Positions 56,235 to 64,000 of a stretch of 64,000 nt of DNA are shown here, piece after piece. Within the stretch, counting starts at the first letter, position 1; the number at the start of each line of letters is the position of its first letter. The notes beneath the pieces were generated by a model, which did not search any database, had not been told where the DNA came from, and worked only from the letters and a program-made list of their open reading frames with translations. The DNA is from Pseudomonas sp. FP453 (GTDB lineage Bacteria; Pseudomonadota; Gammaproteobacteria; Pseudomonadales; Pseudomonadaceae). The translations under genes and the position numbers were made by a program. The DNA is taken from NCBI RefSeq assembly GCF_030687495.1, contig NZ_CP117435.1, positions 3,724,501 to 3,788,500 of the forward strand. Direction: 5' to 3'.

Positions 56235-57935
56235 TCACTGGCCCCACGAATCGCGCAAGGTCACGGTACGGTTGAATACCGGCTTACCTGGTTTCGAGTC
56301 CTTGATATCCGCGCAGAAGTAACCTTCGCGCTCGAACTGGAAACGGTCTTCCGGCTGTGCTTCGCCCAACGACGGCTCGGCACGACAACCCGTAAGTACT
56401 TGCAGGGAGTCAGGGTTGATGTTGTCGAGGAAACTGGCGCTGTCTTCAGCCTTCTCAGGGTTCGGCGAGCGGAACAGGCGGTCGTACAAACGCACTTCGC
56501 ATTCGATGCTGGCGGCGGCCGGCACCCAGTGGATCACGCCCTTGACCTTGCGGCCTTCCGGGTTCTTGCCCAGGGTTTCCGGGTCGTAGGAGCAACGCAG
56601 TTCGACGATGTTGCCATCGGCGTCCTTGATCGCTTCGTCGGCACGGATCACGTAGCTGCCGCGCAGGCGCACTTCGCCCGCCGGTTCCAGGCGCTTGTAG
56701 CCCTTTGGCGGCTCTTCCATGAAGTCATCGCGGTCGATGTAGATTTCACGGCTGAACGGCAGCTTGCGCACGCCGAGTTCTTCTTTCTGCGGGTGACGCG
56801 GCAACTCGAGGTTGTCGACCTTGTCTTCCGGGTAGTTGGTGATCACCACTTTCAACGGACGCAGTACACACATGGCGCGTGGGGCGCTGTGGTCGAGGTC
56901 GTTGCGGATGCTGAATTCGAGCATGCCGAAGTCCACCACGCCGTCGGAACGGTTGGTGCCGACCATGTCGCAGAAGTTGCGGATCGATGCCGGCGTGTAG
57001 CCACGACGACGGAAGCCCGACAGGGTGGACATGCGCGGGTCGTCCCAGCCATGCACGTGCTTTTCATCGACCAGTTGCTTGAGCTTGCGCTTGCTGGTGA
57101 TGGTGTAGTTCAGGTTCAGGCGGCTGAACTCGTACTGACGTGGGTGCGCCGGCACCGGCAGGTGCTCCAGGAACCACTCGTACAGCGGGCGATGGCTTTC
57201 GAACTCGAGGGTGCAGATGGAGTGGGTGATGCCTTCGATGGCGTCCGACTGACCGTGGGTGAAGTCGTAGTTCGGGTAGATGCACCACTTGTCACCGGTC
57301 TGGTGGTGATGGGCGTGGCGGATGCGGTACATGATCGGGTCGCGCAGGTTCATGTTCGGCGAGGCCATGTCGATCTTGGCACGCAGTACACGGGCGCCGT
57401 CGGCGAACTCACCGGCGCGCATGCGGGCGAACCAGTCGAGGTTCTCTTCCACCGAACGGTCGCGGAACGGGCTGTTCTTGCCCGGCTCAGTCAGCGTGCC
57501 GCGGTATTCCTTGGCTTGCTCCGGGCTCAGGTCGTCGACGTAGGCCTTGCCGGCCTTGATCAGCTCGACGGCCCAGTCGTGCAACTGGTCGAAGTATTGC
57601 GAGGCATAGCGCACTTCACCGGACCATTCGAAGCCCAGCCACTTCACGTCGCTTTCGATGGCGTCGATGTATTCCTGGTCTTCCTTGGCCGGGTTGGTGT
57701 CGTCGAAACGCAGGTGCGTGACGCCACCGAACTCCTGGGCCAGGCCGAAGTTCACACAGATCGACTTGGCGTGACCGATGTGCAGGTAGCCGTTGGGCTC
57801 TGGCGGGAAGCGGGTGACGATCTGCGTGTGCTTGCCCGAATCCAGGTCCGCCTGGATGATCGGGCGCAGGAAATTGACCGGGACGGCAGGTCCGGCCTTG
57901 GAATTCGAGGTAGGGTCGACAGTGGGCTTGCTCAT
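56235..57935 (-). CDS. glnS: Glutaminyl-tRNA synthetase
   Basis: 566-residue class I synthetase charging tRNA-Gln. HIGH is visible as HIGHAKS in [13 protein letters not shown], and the KMSKS-type motif as SKRKL. The C-terminal anticodon-binding beta-barrels are present ([19 protein letters not shown]). The ATG at 57935 ([15 protein letters not shown]) follows AAGGATCC. A longer upstream frame adds residues outside the family. It is divergent from ppiB with a 247-base spacer. Confidence 0.95.
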   Translation of the reverse strand: MSKPTVDPTSNSKAGPAVPVNFLRPIIQADLDSGKHTQIVTRFPPEPNGYLHIGHAKSICVNFGLAQEFGGVTHLRFDDTNPAKEDQEYIDAIESDVKWLGFEWSGEVRYASQYFDQLHDWAVELIKAGKAYVDDLSPEQAKEYRGTLTEPGKNSPFRDRSVEENLDWFARMRAGEFADGARVLRAKIDMASPNMNLRDPIMYRIRHAHHHQTGDKWCIYPNYDFTHGQSDAIEGITHSICTLEFESHRPLYEWFLEHLPVPAHPRQYEFSRLNLNYTITSKRKLKQLVDEKHVHGWDDPRMSTLSGFRRRGYTPASIRNFCDMVGTNRSDGVVDFGMLEFSIRNDLDHSAPRAMCVLRPLKVVITNYPEDKVDNLELPRHPQKEELGVRKLPFSREIYIDRDDFMEEPPKGYKRLEPAGEVRLRGSYVIRADEAIKDADGNIVELRCSYDPETLGKNPEGRKVKGVIHWVPAAASIECEVRLYDRLFRSPNPEKAEDSASFLDNINPDSLQVLTGCRAEPSLGEAQPEDRFQFEREGYFCADIKDSKPGKPVFNRTVTLRDSWGQ

Positions 57936-58182
57936 AGGATCCTTGAACAGACAGGTTCGTGGCCGGGTAAGGCCAGATAAAACAAAGCGCTCATAATAGC
58001 CGAAGCCGTCAAGACACTGACAGAGCGCGGCCAAAAACTGCTGCATTTATTGCATGGGCGGTAAAAAACCACCTCGAAATTCCTACAGGTCACGCTAAAC
58101 TGCGCCCCTTGGCCGAAGTTTTGCCAAATCGGTAAGGCGCTCAGGCGTCCACACCCACGAATTCCTTGAAAGAGAAACGACC

Positions 58183-58683
58183 ATGACTCAAGTCAAACTG
58201 ACCACCAACCACGGTGACATCGTCATCGAGCTGAACGCCGAGAAAGCGCCGATCACCGTCGCCAACTTCATCGAGTACGTGAACGCCGGCCACTACGAAA
58301 ACACCGTTTTCCACCGTGTCATCGGCAACTTCATGGTCCAGGGCGGCGGTTTCGAGCCAGGCATGAAAGAAAAGAAAGACAAGCGCCCAAGCATCCAGAA
58401 CGAAGCGGACAACGGCCTTTCCAACGACAAGTACACCGTCGCCATGGCCCGTACCATGGAGCCGCATTCGGCCTCCGCGCAGTTCTTCATCAACGTGGCC
58501 GACAACGCCTTCCTCAACCACAGCGGCAAGAACGTGCAGGGCTGGGGCTACGCGGTATTCGGTAAAGTCACCGAAGGCCAGGACGTCGTCGACAAGATCA
58601 AAGGCGTGCAGACCACCGGTAAAGCCGGTCACCAGGACGTTCCGGTAGAAGACGTTATCGTCGAGAAAGCCGAGATCATCTAA
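58183..58683 (+). CDS. ppiB: Cyclophilin-type peptidyl-prolyl isomerase
   Basis: 166-residue cytoplasmic cyclophilin that speeds cis-trans isomerisation of proline bonds. Active-site segments [15 protein letters not shown] and [16 protein letters not shown] are complete. No signal peptide, so PpiB rather than PpiA. GAAAGAGAAACG precedes the ATG. The stop is two bases before lpxH, indicating cotranscription. Confidence 0.95.
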   Translation: MTQVKLTTNHGDIVIELNAEKAPITVANFIEYVNAGHYENTVFHRVIGNFMVQGGGFEPGMKEKKDKRPSIQNEADNGLSNDKYTVAMARTMEPHSASAQFFINVADNAFLNHSGKNVQGWGYAVFGKVTEGQDVVDKIKGVQTTGKAGHQDVPVEDVIVEKAEII

Positions 58684-58685
58684 GG

Positions 58686-59435
58686 GTGATCCTGCTTATT
58701 TCAGACTTGCATCTGGAAGAGGAGCGCCCGGACATTACCCGGGCGTTTCTGGATCTGCTCCACGGCCGCGCCCGTGGCGCCCAGGCGTTGTACATTCTGG
58801 GGGACTTCTTTGAAGCCTGGATTGGCGACGATGGCATGACCCCCTTCCAGCGTTCGATTGGCGCGGCCCTGCGCGAACTGAGCGACAGCGGCACCCCGAT
58901 TTTCATCATGCATGGCAACCGCGATTTCCTCATCGGCAAGGCGTTCTGCAAAGCGGCAGGCGCAACCTTGCTCAAGGACCCGAGTGTCGTGCAGTTGTAT
59001 GGCGAACCCGTGCTATTGATGCACGGCGACAGCCTGTGCACCCGCGACGTCGGCTATATGAAGCTGCGCCGCATCCTGCGCAACCCCATCGTGCTCTTCA
59101 TCCTGCGCCACCTGCCGTTGCGCACCCGCCACAAGCTGGCGCGCAAGCTGCGCAGCGAGAGCCGTGCGCAGACACGCATGAAGGCCAACGACATTGTCGA
59201 CGTGACCCCCGAGGAAGTGCCCCGGGTGATGCAGCAGTTTGGCGTACGCACCCTGGTCCACGGCCACACCCACCGCCCCGCCATTCACAAGTTGCAGATT
59301 GGCGAGCAAGCGGCCAAGCGCATTGTGCTGGGGGATTGGGACAAGCAAGGGTGGGCGTTGCAGGTGGATGAGCAAGGGTTTCAGTTGGCGGCGTTTGATT
59401 TTGTGAACCCGCCGTTGGCGTTGCCTGGGGCCTGA
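58686..59435 (+). CDS. lpxH: UDP-2,3-diacylglucosamine diphosphatase (LpxH)
   Basis: 249-residue metallo-phosphatase of lipid A synthesis that hydrolyses UDP-2,3-diacylglucosamine to lipid X and UMP. The metal-binding motifs are visible in order: [22 protein letters not shown], and GHTHRP. The start is GTG at 58686 (family begins [10 protein letters not shown]), only two bases after ppiB. Its C-terminus is slightly longer than in E. coli. Essential in lipopolysaccharide producers of this pathway. Confidence 0.93.
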   Translation: MILLISDLHLEEERPDITRAFLDLLHGRARGAQALYILGDFFEAWIGDDGMTPFQRSIGAALRELSDSGTPIFIMHGNRDFLIGKAFCKAAGATLLKDPSVVQLYGEPVLLMHGDSLCTRDVGYMKLRRILRNPIVLFILRHLPLRTRHKLARKLRSESRAQTRMKANDIVDVTPEEVPRVMQQFGVRTLVHGHTHRPAIHKLQIGEQAAKRIVLGDWDKQGWALQVDEQGFQLAAFDFVNPPLALPGA

Positions 59436-59460
59436 ATCTCAGCCTCAACACTGATCAAAA

Positions 59461-59546
59461 TGTGGGAGCTGGCTTGCCTGCGATGCAGGCACCTCGGTAC
59501 ATCTGATACACCGAGGTGATGCTATCGCAGGCAAGCCAGCTCCCAA
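59461..59546. repeat. REPIN (TTGCCTGCGAT class), one divergent arm
   Basis: TGTGGGAGCTGGCTTGCCTG with CGATGCAG, and GCTATCGCAGGCAAGCCAGC with TCCCAA. The right arm ends in CCCAAA, not CCCACA, so the outermost pairs of the stem are lost. It lies between convergent lpxH and the emr operon. Confidence 0.85.
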
Positions 59547-59573
59547 AGGGGATTGCATGCCAATCTTGGTTGA

Positions 59574-61103
59574 TCAGTGCCCGGAAGCCTCCGGCCCCGC
59601 CTTCGCCCCAAACGGCGGCTTCGCCAGCCACACCAGCAACATCAACCCCATGAACATCCACCCCAGCAACGTGAAGTAATCCACGGTGGACATCATGTAC
59701 GCCTGGCTGGTGAGGATCTGGTCCAGCTGCGTGTAGGCCTTCTGCCCTGCCCCGCCCAACGCGTCCAGCGCATTGCGCGTGGCCGAGTCGTAGGTGGTCA
59801 TGTTTTCGCTCATGTACGCATGGTGCTGGTCCGCCCGGCGAATCCAGATCCAGGTGGTCAGCGATGCCGCAAAGCTGCCACCCAGGGTACGCAGGAACGT
59901 CGCCAGGCCGGCGCCGTCGGCGATCTGGTGCGGCGGCAAATCGGACATCAGGATGGTCAAGGTCGGCATAAAGAACAGCGCCACGCCGATGCCCATGAAC
60001 AGCTGCACCAGGGCGATGTGCTGGAAGTCCACCTGGTTGGTGAAGCCCGCGCGCATAAAGCAGCTCAAGCCAATCGCCAGGAACGCCAGGCCCGCCAGCA
60101 AGCGCAGGTCGAACTTGTGCGCGTACTTGCCCACGAACGGCGACATCAGCACCGGCAGGATGCCAATCGGCGCCACGGCCAGGCCGGCCCAGGTCGCGGT
60201 GTAGCCCATCTGGGTTTGCAGCCATTGCGGCAGGATCAGGTTGATACCAAAGAAGCCCGCGTAACCGAGGATCAACACGATGGTGCCGATGCGGAAGTTG
60301 CGATACGCAAACAGCCGCAGGTTGACCACCGGGTGTTTGTCGGTGAGTTCCCAGATGATGAACACCGCCAGGGCAATCACCGAAATCGCCGCACCAATGA
60401 TGATGAAGTTGGATTCGAACCAGTCCAGGTCATTGCCCTTGTCGAGAATGATCTGCAAGGCGCCCACGCCGACGATCAAGCTCAGCAGCCCGACGTAATC
60501 CATCGGCTGGTGGCTGGTGACCACCGGGCGTTTCTTCAGCTGCGAACGCACCACCATCACCGCAAAGATGCCGATGGGCACGTTGATAAAGAAGATCCAC
60601 GGCCAGCTGTAGCTGTCGGTGATCCAGCCGCCAAGGATCGGCCCGGCAATCGGCGCCACCACCGTGACCATCGCCAGCAACGCCAAGGCCATGCCACGCC
60701 TGGCGGGCGGATAGACGGCGATCAGCAACGTCTGGGTCATCGGGTACAACGGCCCGGCGACCAAGCCTTGCAGCACGCGAAAGCCGATCAGCTCGGGCAT
60801 CGAGGTGGAAATACCGCAGAGGAACGAGGCCAGTACAAACAGGATGGTCGCCCACAGGAACAGCTTCACCTCGCCAAACCGGCGGCTCAGCCAACCGGTG
60901 AGCGGCAAGGCGATGGCGTTGCTCACCGCAAACGAGGTGATGACCCAGGTGCCCTGCTCCGAACTCACGCCGAGGTTGCCGGAAATCGTCGGCAACGCCA
61001 CGTTGGCGATGGTGGTGTCGAGCACCTGCATAAAGGTCGCCAGCGACAGGCCAATAGTGGCCATCAACAGGCTGGGTGGCGTGAAGGAGGCGTTATTGCT
61101 CAT
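59574..61103 (-). CDS. emrB: Multidrug efflux MFS permease, EmrB type
   Basis: 509-residue 14-helix DHA2-family proton antiporter. The N-terminal motif LDTTIANVALPTISGNLG and the loop motif LSRRFGEVKLFLWA are present. It works with the EmrA adaptor and the outer-membrane channel to export drugs or organic acids across both membranes. Its start overlaps the emrA stop (61103), and it is the last gene of the operon. EmrB is a recognition-level name; the substrate is not known. Confidence 0.9.
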   Translation of the reverse strand: MSNNASFTPPSLLMATIGLSLATFMQVLDTTIANVALPTISGNLGVSSEQGTWVITSFAVSNAIALPLTGWLSRRFGEVKLFLWATILFVLASFLCGISTSMPELIGFRVLQGLVAGPLYPMTQTLLIAVYPPARRGMALALLAMVTVVAPIAGPILGGWITDSYSWPWIFFINVPIGIFAVMVVRSQLKKRPVVTSHQPMDYVGLLSLIVGVGALQIILDKGNDLDWFESNFIIIGAAISVIALAVFIIWELTDKHPVVNLRLFAYRNFRIGTIVLILGYAGFFGINLILPQWLQTQMGYTATWAGLAVAPIGILPVLMSPFVGKYAHKFDLRLLAGLAFLAIGLSCFMRAGFTNQVDFQHIALVQLFMGIGVALFFMPTLTILMSDLPPHQIADGAGLATFLRTLGGSFAASLTTWIWIRRADQHHAYMSENMTTYDSATRNALDALGGAGQKAYTQLDQILTSQAYMMSTVDYFTLLGWMFMGLMLLVWLAKPPFGAKAGPEASGH

Positions 61104-62296
61104 CAGCGTTGCACAGCCTTGGGCGCGGCGAGGCTGTTGTCATGGATCAGCTGGGTGATCATGGCATCGGCTTCGGCGAGTTGACGGTCATACACGTTGG
61201 TGCTGAACGAGGCTTTTTGCGGCGCCTGTTGCGCCAGCACCGGGCCGCTCTGGTCGTGCAGGTCCACGTTGACCACGGTGGACAGACCCACCCGCAGCGG
61301 ATGCTTGGCCAATTCCTCGGCATTGATGTGGATGCGCACCGGCACCCGCTGCACGATCTTGATCCAGTTACCGGTGGCGTTCTGCGCCGGCAGCAGGGCA
61401 AACGCACTGCCGGTGCCTGCGCCGAGGCTGTCGATGGTGCCACTGAACTTCACGTCGCTGCCGTAGATATCCGACTCGATGTCCACCGGCTGGCCGATAC
61501 GCATGTCGCGCAGTTGGGTTTCCTTGAAGTTGGCGTCGATCCACAGCTGGTTCAACGGGATCACCGCCATCAATGCGGTGCCCGGTTGTACGCGCTGGCC
61601 CAGTTGCACGGTGCGCTTGGCGACGTAGCCGGTGACCGGTGCGATCAGGGTGCTGCGCGCATTGGTCAAGTAGGCCTGGCGCAGTTGCGCCGCGGCGGCT
61701 TGCACGTCCGGGTGGGATGAGATGACGGTGTCATCCACCAGCGCATTGGTGGTTTTCAGTTGCTGCTCAAGGTTGGTCAGCGCGTTCTTTGCCGCGGTCA
61801 GGCTGTCACGGGCGTGGGACAGTTCTTCCTGGGAAATCGCCCCGCCCTGGGCCAGGGTTTTACGTCGGTTGAAGTTGTCCTGGGCGGTTTGCACATCGGC
61901 TTTCTGTGCGTTGACCTGGGCTTTCATGCCATCGACGTTGCTGTACAAGCCACGCACCTGGCGCACCGTGCGCGCCAGGTTGGCCTCGGCACTTTGCAGG
62001 CCGACGGCGGCGTCGTTCGGGTCGAAGTTGACCAGCACCTGGCCTTCGTGGACCAGGTCGCCATCGTCGGCGCCGATGCTGACCACGGTGCCGGTGACCA
62101 GCGGGGTGATTTCCACCACGTTGCCGTTCACATAAGCGTCGTCGGTGCTTTCGCTGAAGCGCCCGTAAAGCTCATGCCAGGCCCATACGCCGGCGACGCC
62201 GAGGATGACGATCAGCGCCAGGCCGATCAGCATGACCTTGCGTTTGCGTGGGTTGTTGTCTTGCGCTGTTGCGGTGTTGCTGTCGGCAGTGGCCAT
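61103..62296 (-). CDS. emrA: EmrA-type periplasmic adaptor
   Basis: 397-residue HlyD-family membrane-fusion protein with one N-terminal helix (about residues 18-38), a lipoyl half (VEITPLVTGTVVSIGADDGD), a long helical hairpin (about 90-205) and the second half (APVTGYVAKRTVQLGQRVQP). It links EmrB to the outer-membrane channel encoded just before it. It follows the channel gene by 15 bases. Confidence 0.92.
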   Translation of the reverse strand: MATADSNTATAQDNNPRKRKVMLIGLALIVILGVAGVWAWHELYGRFSESTDDAYVNGNVVEITPLVTGTVVSIGADDGDLVHEGQVLVNFDPNDAAVGLQSAEANLARTVRQVRGLYSNVDGMKAQVNAQKADVQTAQDNFNRRKTLAQGGAISQEELSHARDSLTAAKNALTNLEQQLKTTNALVDDTVISSHPDVQAAAAQLRQAYLTNARSTLIAPVTGYVAKRTVQLGQRVQPGTALMAVIPLNQLWIDANFKETQLRDMRIGQPVDIESDIYGSDVKFSGTIDSLGAGTGSAFALLPAQNATGNWIKIVQRVPVRIHINAEELAKHPLRVGLSTVVNVDLHDQSGPVLAQQAPQKASFSTNVYDRQLAEADAMITQLIHDNSLAAPKAVQR

Positions 62297-62311
62297 GACG
62301 ATTACCTCAAA

Positions 62312-63763
62312 TTATTCCGTACGCGTTGCTGGGGTGGCCGTTGCCACATTTGCGGCGTTGAACCCGCCACCCAGGGCCTGCATCAATTGAATCGACAGAT
62401 CGATCTGCGCCGCGTTGAGCGTTGCCAACTGGCTCTGGGCCTGCAGCAATTGCTGCTCGATGCTCAGCACATCCAGGTAGTTGCCGATGCCCGAGCTGTA
62501 GCGCTGCACGCCGGTGTCGTAGGACTGCTGGGCGATGTCGGCGGCGTGTTGCTGGGCCTGGATCTGCCGGCCGGTGTCGCGCAATTGGGTGATGGCGGTG
62601 CCAATGTCACCCAAGGCTTGCACCAGGGTTTTGTTGTACTGGGCCACGGCCAGGTCGTAGTCGGCGTCGCGGGCATCGAGGTCGGCGCGCAGGCGGCCGC
62701 CGTCGAAGATCGGCAGTGAGATGGTCGGCGCGATGCTGAAGAAACGGCTGGCCGAACCAAACATCGCATCCCCCAGCAACGACTCGGCCCCGGCGCTCGC
62801 GCTCAGGTTGAGGTTGGGGTAGAAGCGGGTTTTGCTTGCGACGATGTTCTTGCTCGCCGCCTCGACACGCCAGCGCGCCGCGATCAGGTCGGGGCGCCGG
62901 CCAAGCAGTTCGGCGGGCAGTACCGACGGCACGGCGACGGCGCCAGGCTTGAGCACGTTGGGCCGGCTCAGCTCGCCGCCACGGTCGGGACCTTTGCCGA
63001 GCAACACCGCCAGGGCGATCTTGGCGCTGGCCAGTTGTTTTTCCGCGTCGATCAATTGCGACTGCGAGCTGGCTTCCAGGCTTTCGGTCTGCTGGTACTG
63101 GTACTGGCTGTCGATGCCCGAGTTCAGGCGACGCTTGCCGAGGTCGAGCATCTGCCGGGTGCGCTTGAGATCGTCATTGGCCAGGTCACGCACGATATGC
63201 GCCTGGCCCAAGTCGCTGTAGGCCTTGGCCACGTTGGCGGCGAGGGTCAGGCGTGCGGCCTGCTGATCGACTTCGGCGGCGCGGGCCTGGCCCAGCGCAG
63301 CTTCCCAGGCGGCGCGCTGGCCACCCCACAGGTCGAAGTTGTAGCTGAAACTGGCGCCGATATTACGCACGGTGGCATAGGCATCGCCCTGCCCCAGCGG
63401 GTCTTTGTCCTTGGCCAGGCGCGAGCGGCTCACACCGGCGCTGGCGTCCAGGGTCGGCATGCGTGCGGCATCGGCGGCAAACGCCGCGGCTTCGGCCTGA
63501 TGGGCGCGGGCACTGGCCACTTGCATGTCCGGGCTGTTTTGCAGGGCCTCAACGATCAGGCCGTCGAGTTGTGGGTCGCCGAGGCTTTTCCACCAGTCGG
63601 CGCTCGGCCAGGCGGCGGGCGACAGCGTCACGCCGCTCAAGGATTTACCGGCTTGCAGGGTGCTGGCGTCGAGGCGCTGGCCCTGGGTGTCGAGGCCGCT
63701 GAAGTTGGCGCAACCGGCCATGCTCATGGCCACCAGTACCAGGCAAAGGGCGCGTGTGTTCAT
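62312..63763 (-). CDS. Outer-membrane efflux lipoprotein, OprM/NodT type
   Basis: 483-residue TolC-like outer-membrane factor. The signal peptide ends in a lipobox (MSMAGC, cysteine 18), so the mature protein is lipid-anchored as in OprM. Two helical repeats are visible (QMLDLGKRRLNSGIDSQYQY and QQSYDTGVQRYSSGIGNYLD). It overlaps the MarR-family stop by four bases and precedes emrA. Confidence 0.92.
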   Translation of the reverse strand: MNTRALCLVLVAMSMAGCANFSGLDTQGQRLDASTLQAGKSLSGVTLSPAAWPSADWWKSLGDPQLDGLIVEALQNSPDMQVASARAHQAEAAAFAADAARMPTLDASAGVSRSRLAKDKDPLGQGDAYATVRNIGASFSYNFDLWGGQRAAWEAALGQARAAEVDQQAARLTLAANVAKAYSDLGQAHIVRDLANDDLKRTRQMLDLGKRRLNSGIDSQYQYQQTESLEASSQSQLIDAEKQLASAKIALAVLLGKGPDRGGELSRPNVLKPGAVAVPSVLPAELLGRRPDLIAARWRVEAASKNIVASKTRFYPNLNLSASAGAESLLGDAMFGSASRFFSIAPTISLPIFDGGRLRADLDARDADYDLAVAQYNKTLVQALGDIGTAITQLRDTGRQIQAQQHAADIAQQSYDTGVQRYSSGIGNYLDVLSIEQQLLQAQSQLATLNAAQIDLSIQLMQALGGGFNAANVATATPATRTE

Positions 63764-64000
63764 TCTTTACCTACCCGCAGCAGGGTGATGGAGTCACCTG
63801 CGGCTATCAGAATTTTCTTGAGGATGCGTTCCAGATCTGCCAGTTCGCCAGGTTCCAGGGAGCCGGCCAGTTGATTCAGGGCTTCGGTGCCGACGTGGGG
63901 CAAGGTGTCCGCCAGTTTCTGGCCTTCGGCCGTCAGCACCAGCTGCACTTGGCGGCGGTCCTGGGCCGAACGTTGGCGTTCGAGCAGGCCCTTCTGCTCC
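63760..64000 (-). CDS. MarR-family regulator, C-terminal part
   Basis: Last 80 codons of a MarR/EmrR-type repressor; the 5' end and DNA-recognition helix lie outside the window, but the wing (LLERQRSAQDRRQV) and the C-terminal dimer helices are visible. It overlaps the efflux-channel gene by four bases (ATGA), so it is the first visible gene of the operon and most likely represses it. Confidence 0.88.
   Translation of the reverse strand, partial: EQKGLLERQRSAQDRRQVQLVLTAEGQKLADTLPHVGTEALNQLAGSLEPGELADLERILKKILIAAGDSITLLRVGKE

Overview
The window is a chromosomal segment of a fluorescent Pseudomonas (P. fluorescens group). Support comes from the high-G+C, densely packed coding, a fused nuoCD gene, gapN beside a DyP peroxidase, a fused MrpA/B antiporter operon, SfnB-type sulfur genes, a DUF6124 gene, and many copies of the short palindromic REP/REPIN elements typical of this group. 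This is recognition from sequence, not a database result. No rRNA, tRNA, CRISPR array, prophage or insertion sequence was seen.

Layout. 1-14239 (+): NADH dehydrogenase I operon from the 3' part of nuoB through nuoN, closed by a strong hairpin terminator. 14240-25020: mixed single genes (orphan HTH antitoxin-like regulator, outer-membrane barrel, arylamine N-acetyltransferase, DUF6555, DUF3087, two MFS exporters, Tat-type beta-carbonic anhydrase, DyP peroxidase, gapN, FUSC membrane protein). 25022-28874 (-): a very large Ig-like repeat protein with its own terminator and an A+T-rich 3' end. 29144-34844: a TetR regulator divergent from a four-gene MacB-like ABC efflux operon. 34948-45186 (-): a sulfur/organosulfur cluster: SfnB flavoprotein, a stand-alone acyl-CoA-dehydrogenase C-terminal domain, an FMN monooxygenase, and a LivFGHM-type ABC importer with a C-terminally missing acyl-CoA ligase-like protein and a FAD oxidoreductase. 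A good sigma-54 promoter precedes sfnB. 45341-46928: XRE-cupin regulator divergent from an EamA transporter. 47074-53113 (+): Mrp/Pha cation/proton antiporter operon. 53260-54622: a 23-residue hydrophobic micro-ORF, a DHFR/RibD-like reductase, and a DUF6124 gene preceded by a well-structured RNA leader. 54831-59435: cysS and glnS (-), ppiB and lpxH (+). 59574-64000 (-): MarR-OMF-EmrA-EmrB multidrug efflux operon, the MarR gene running off the window.

Working together. Two energy-coupling systems with homologous antiporter-type subunits (NuoL/M/N and MrpA/D) are present, with three export systems (MacB-like, EmrAB-like, single MFS pumps) each next to a plausible regulator or with none visible. 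The sulfur cluster reads as import of an organic sulfur compound followed by flavin-dependent desulfonation/oxidation under sulfur limitation.

Quality warning. Three otherwise intact conserved genes (nuoG, the DyP peroxidase and the EamA transporter) carry five single-base insertions, four in short homopolymer runs. Removing one base at each site restores normal full-length proteins, so these are more likely sequence errors than true pseudogenes.

The most unusual item is the leader RNA at about 54023-54280: a 17-pair closing helix with G-U pairs, a three-way junction and upstream alternative stems, ahead of a small protein of unknown function. The Ig-like protein, the truncated ligase and the small dehydrogenase-domain protein are the next most unusual.
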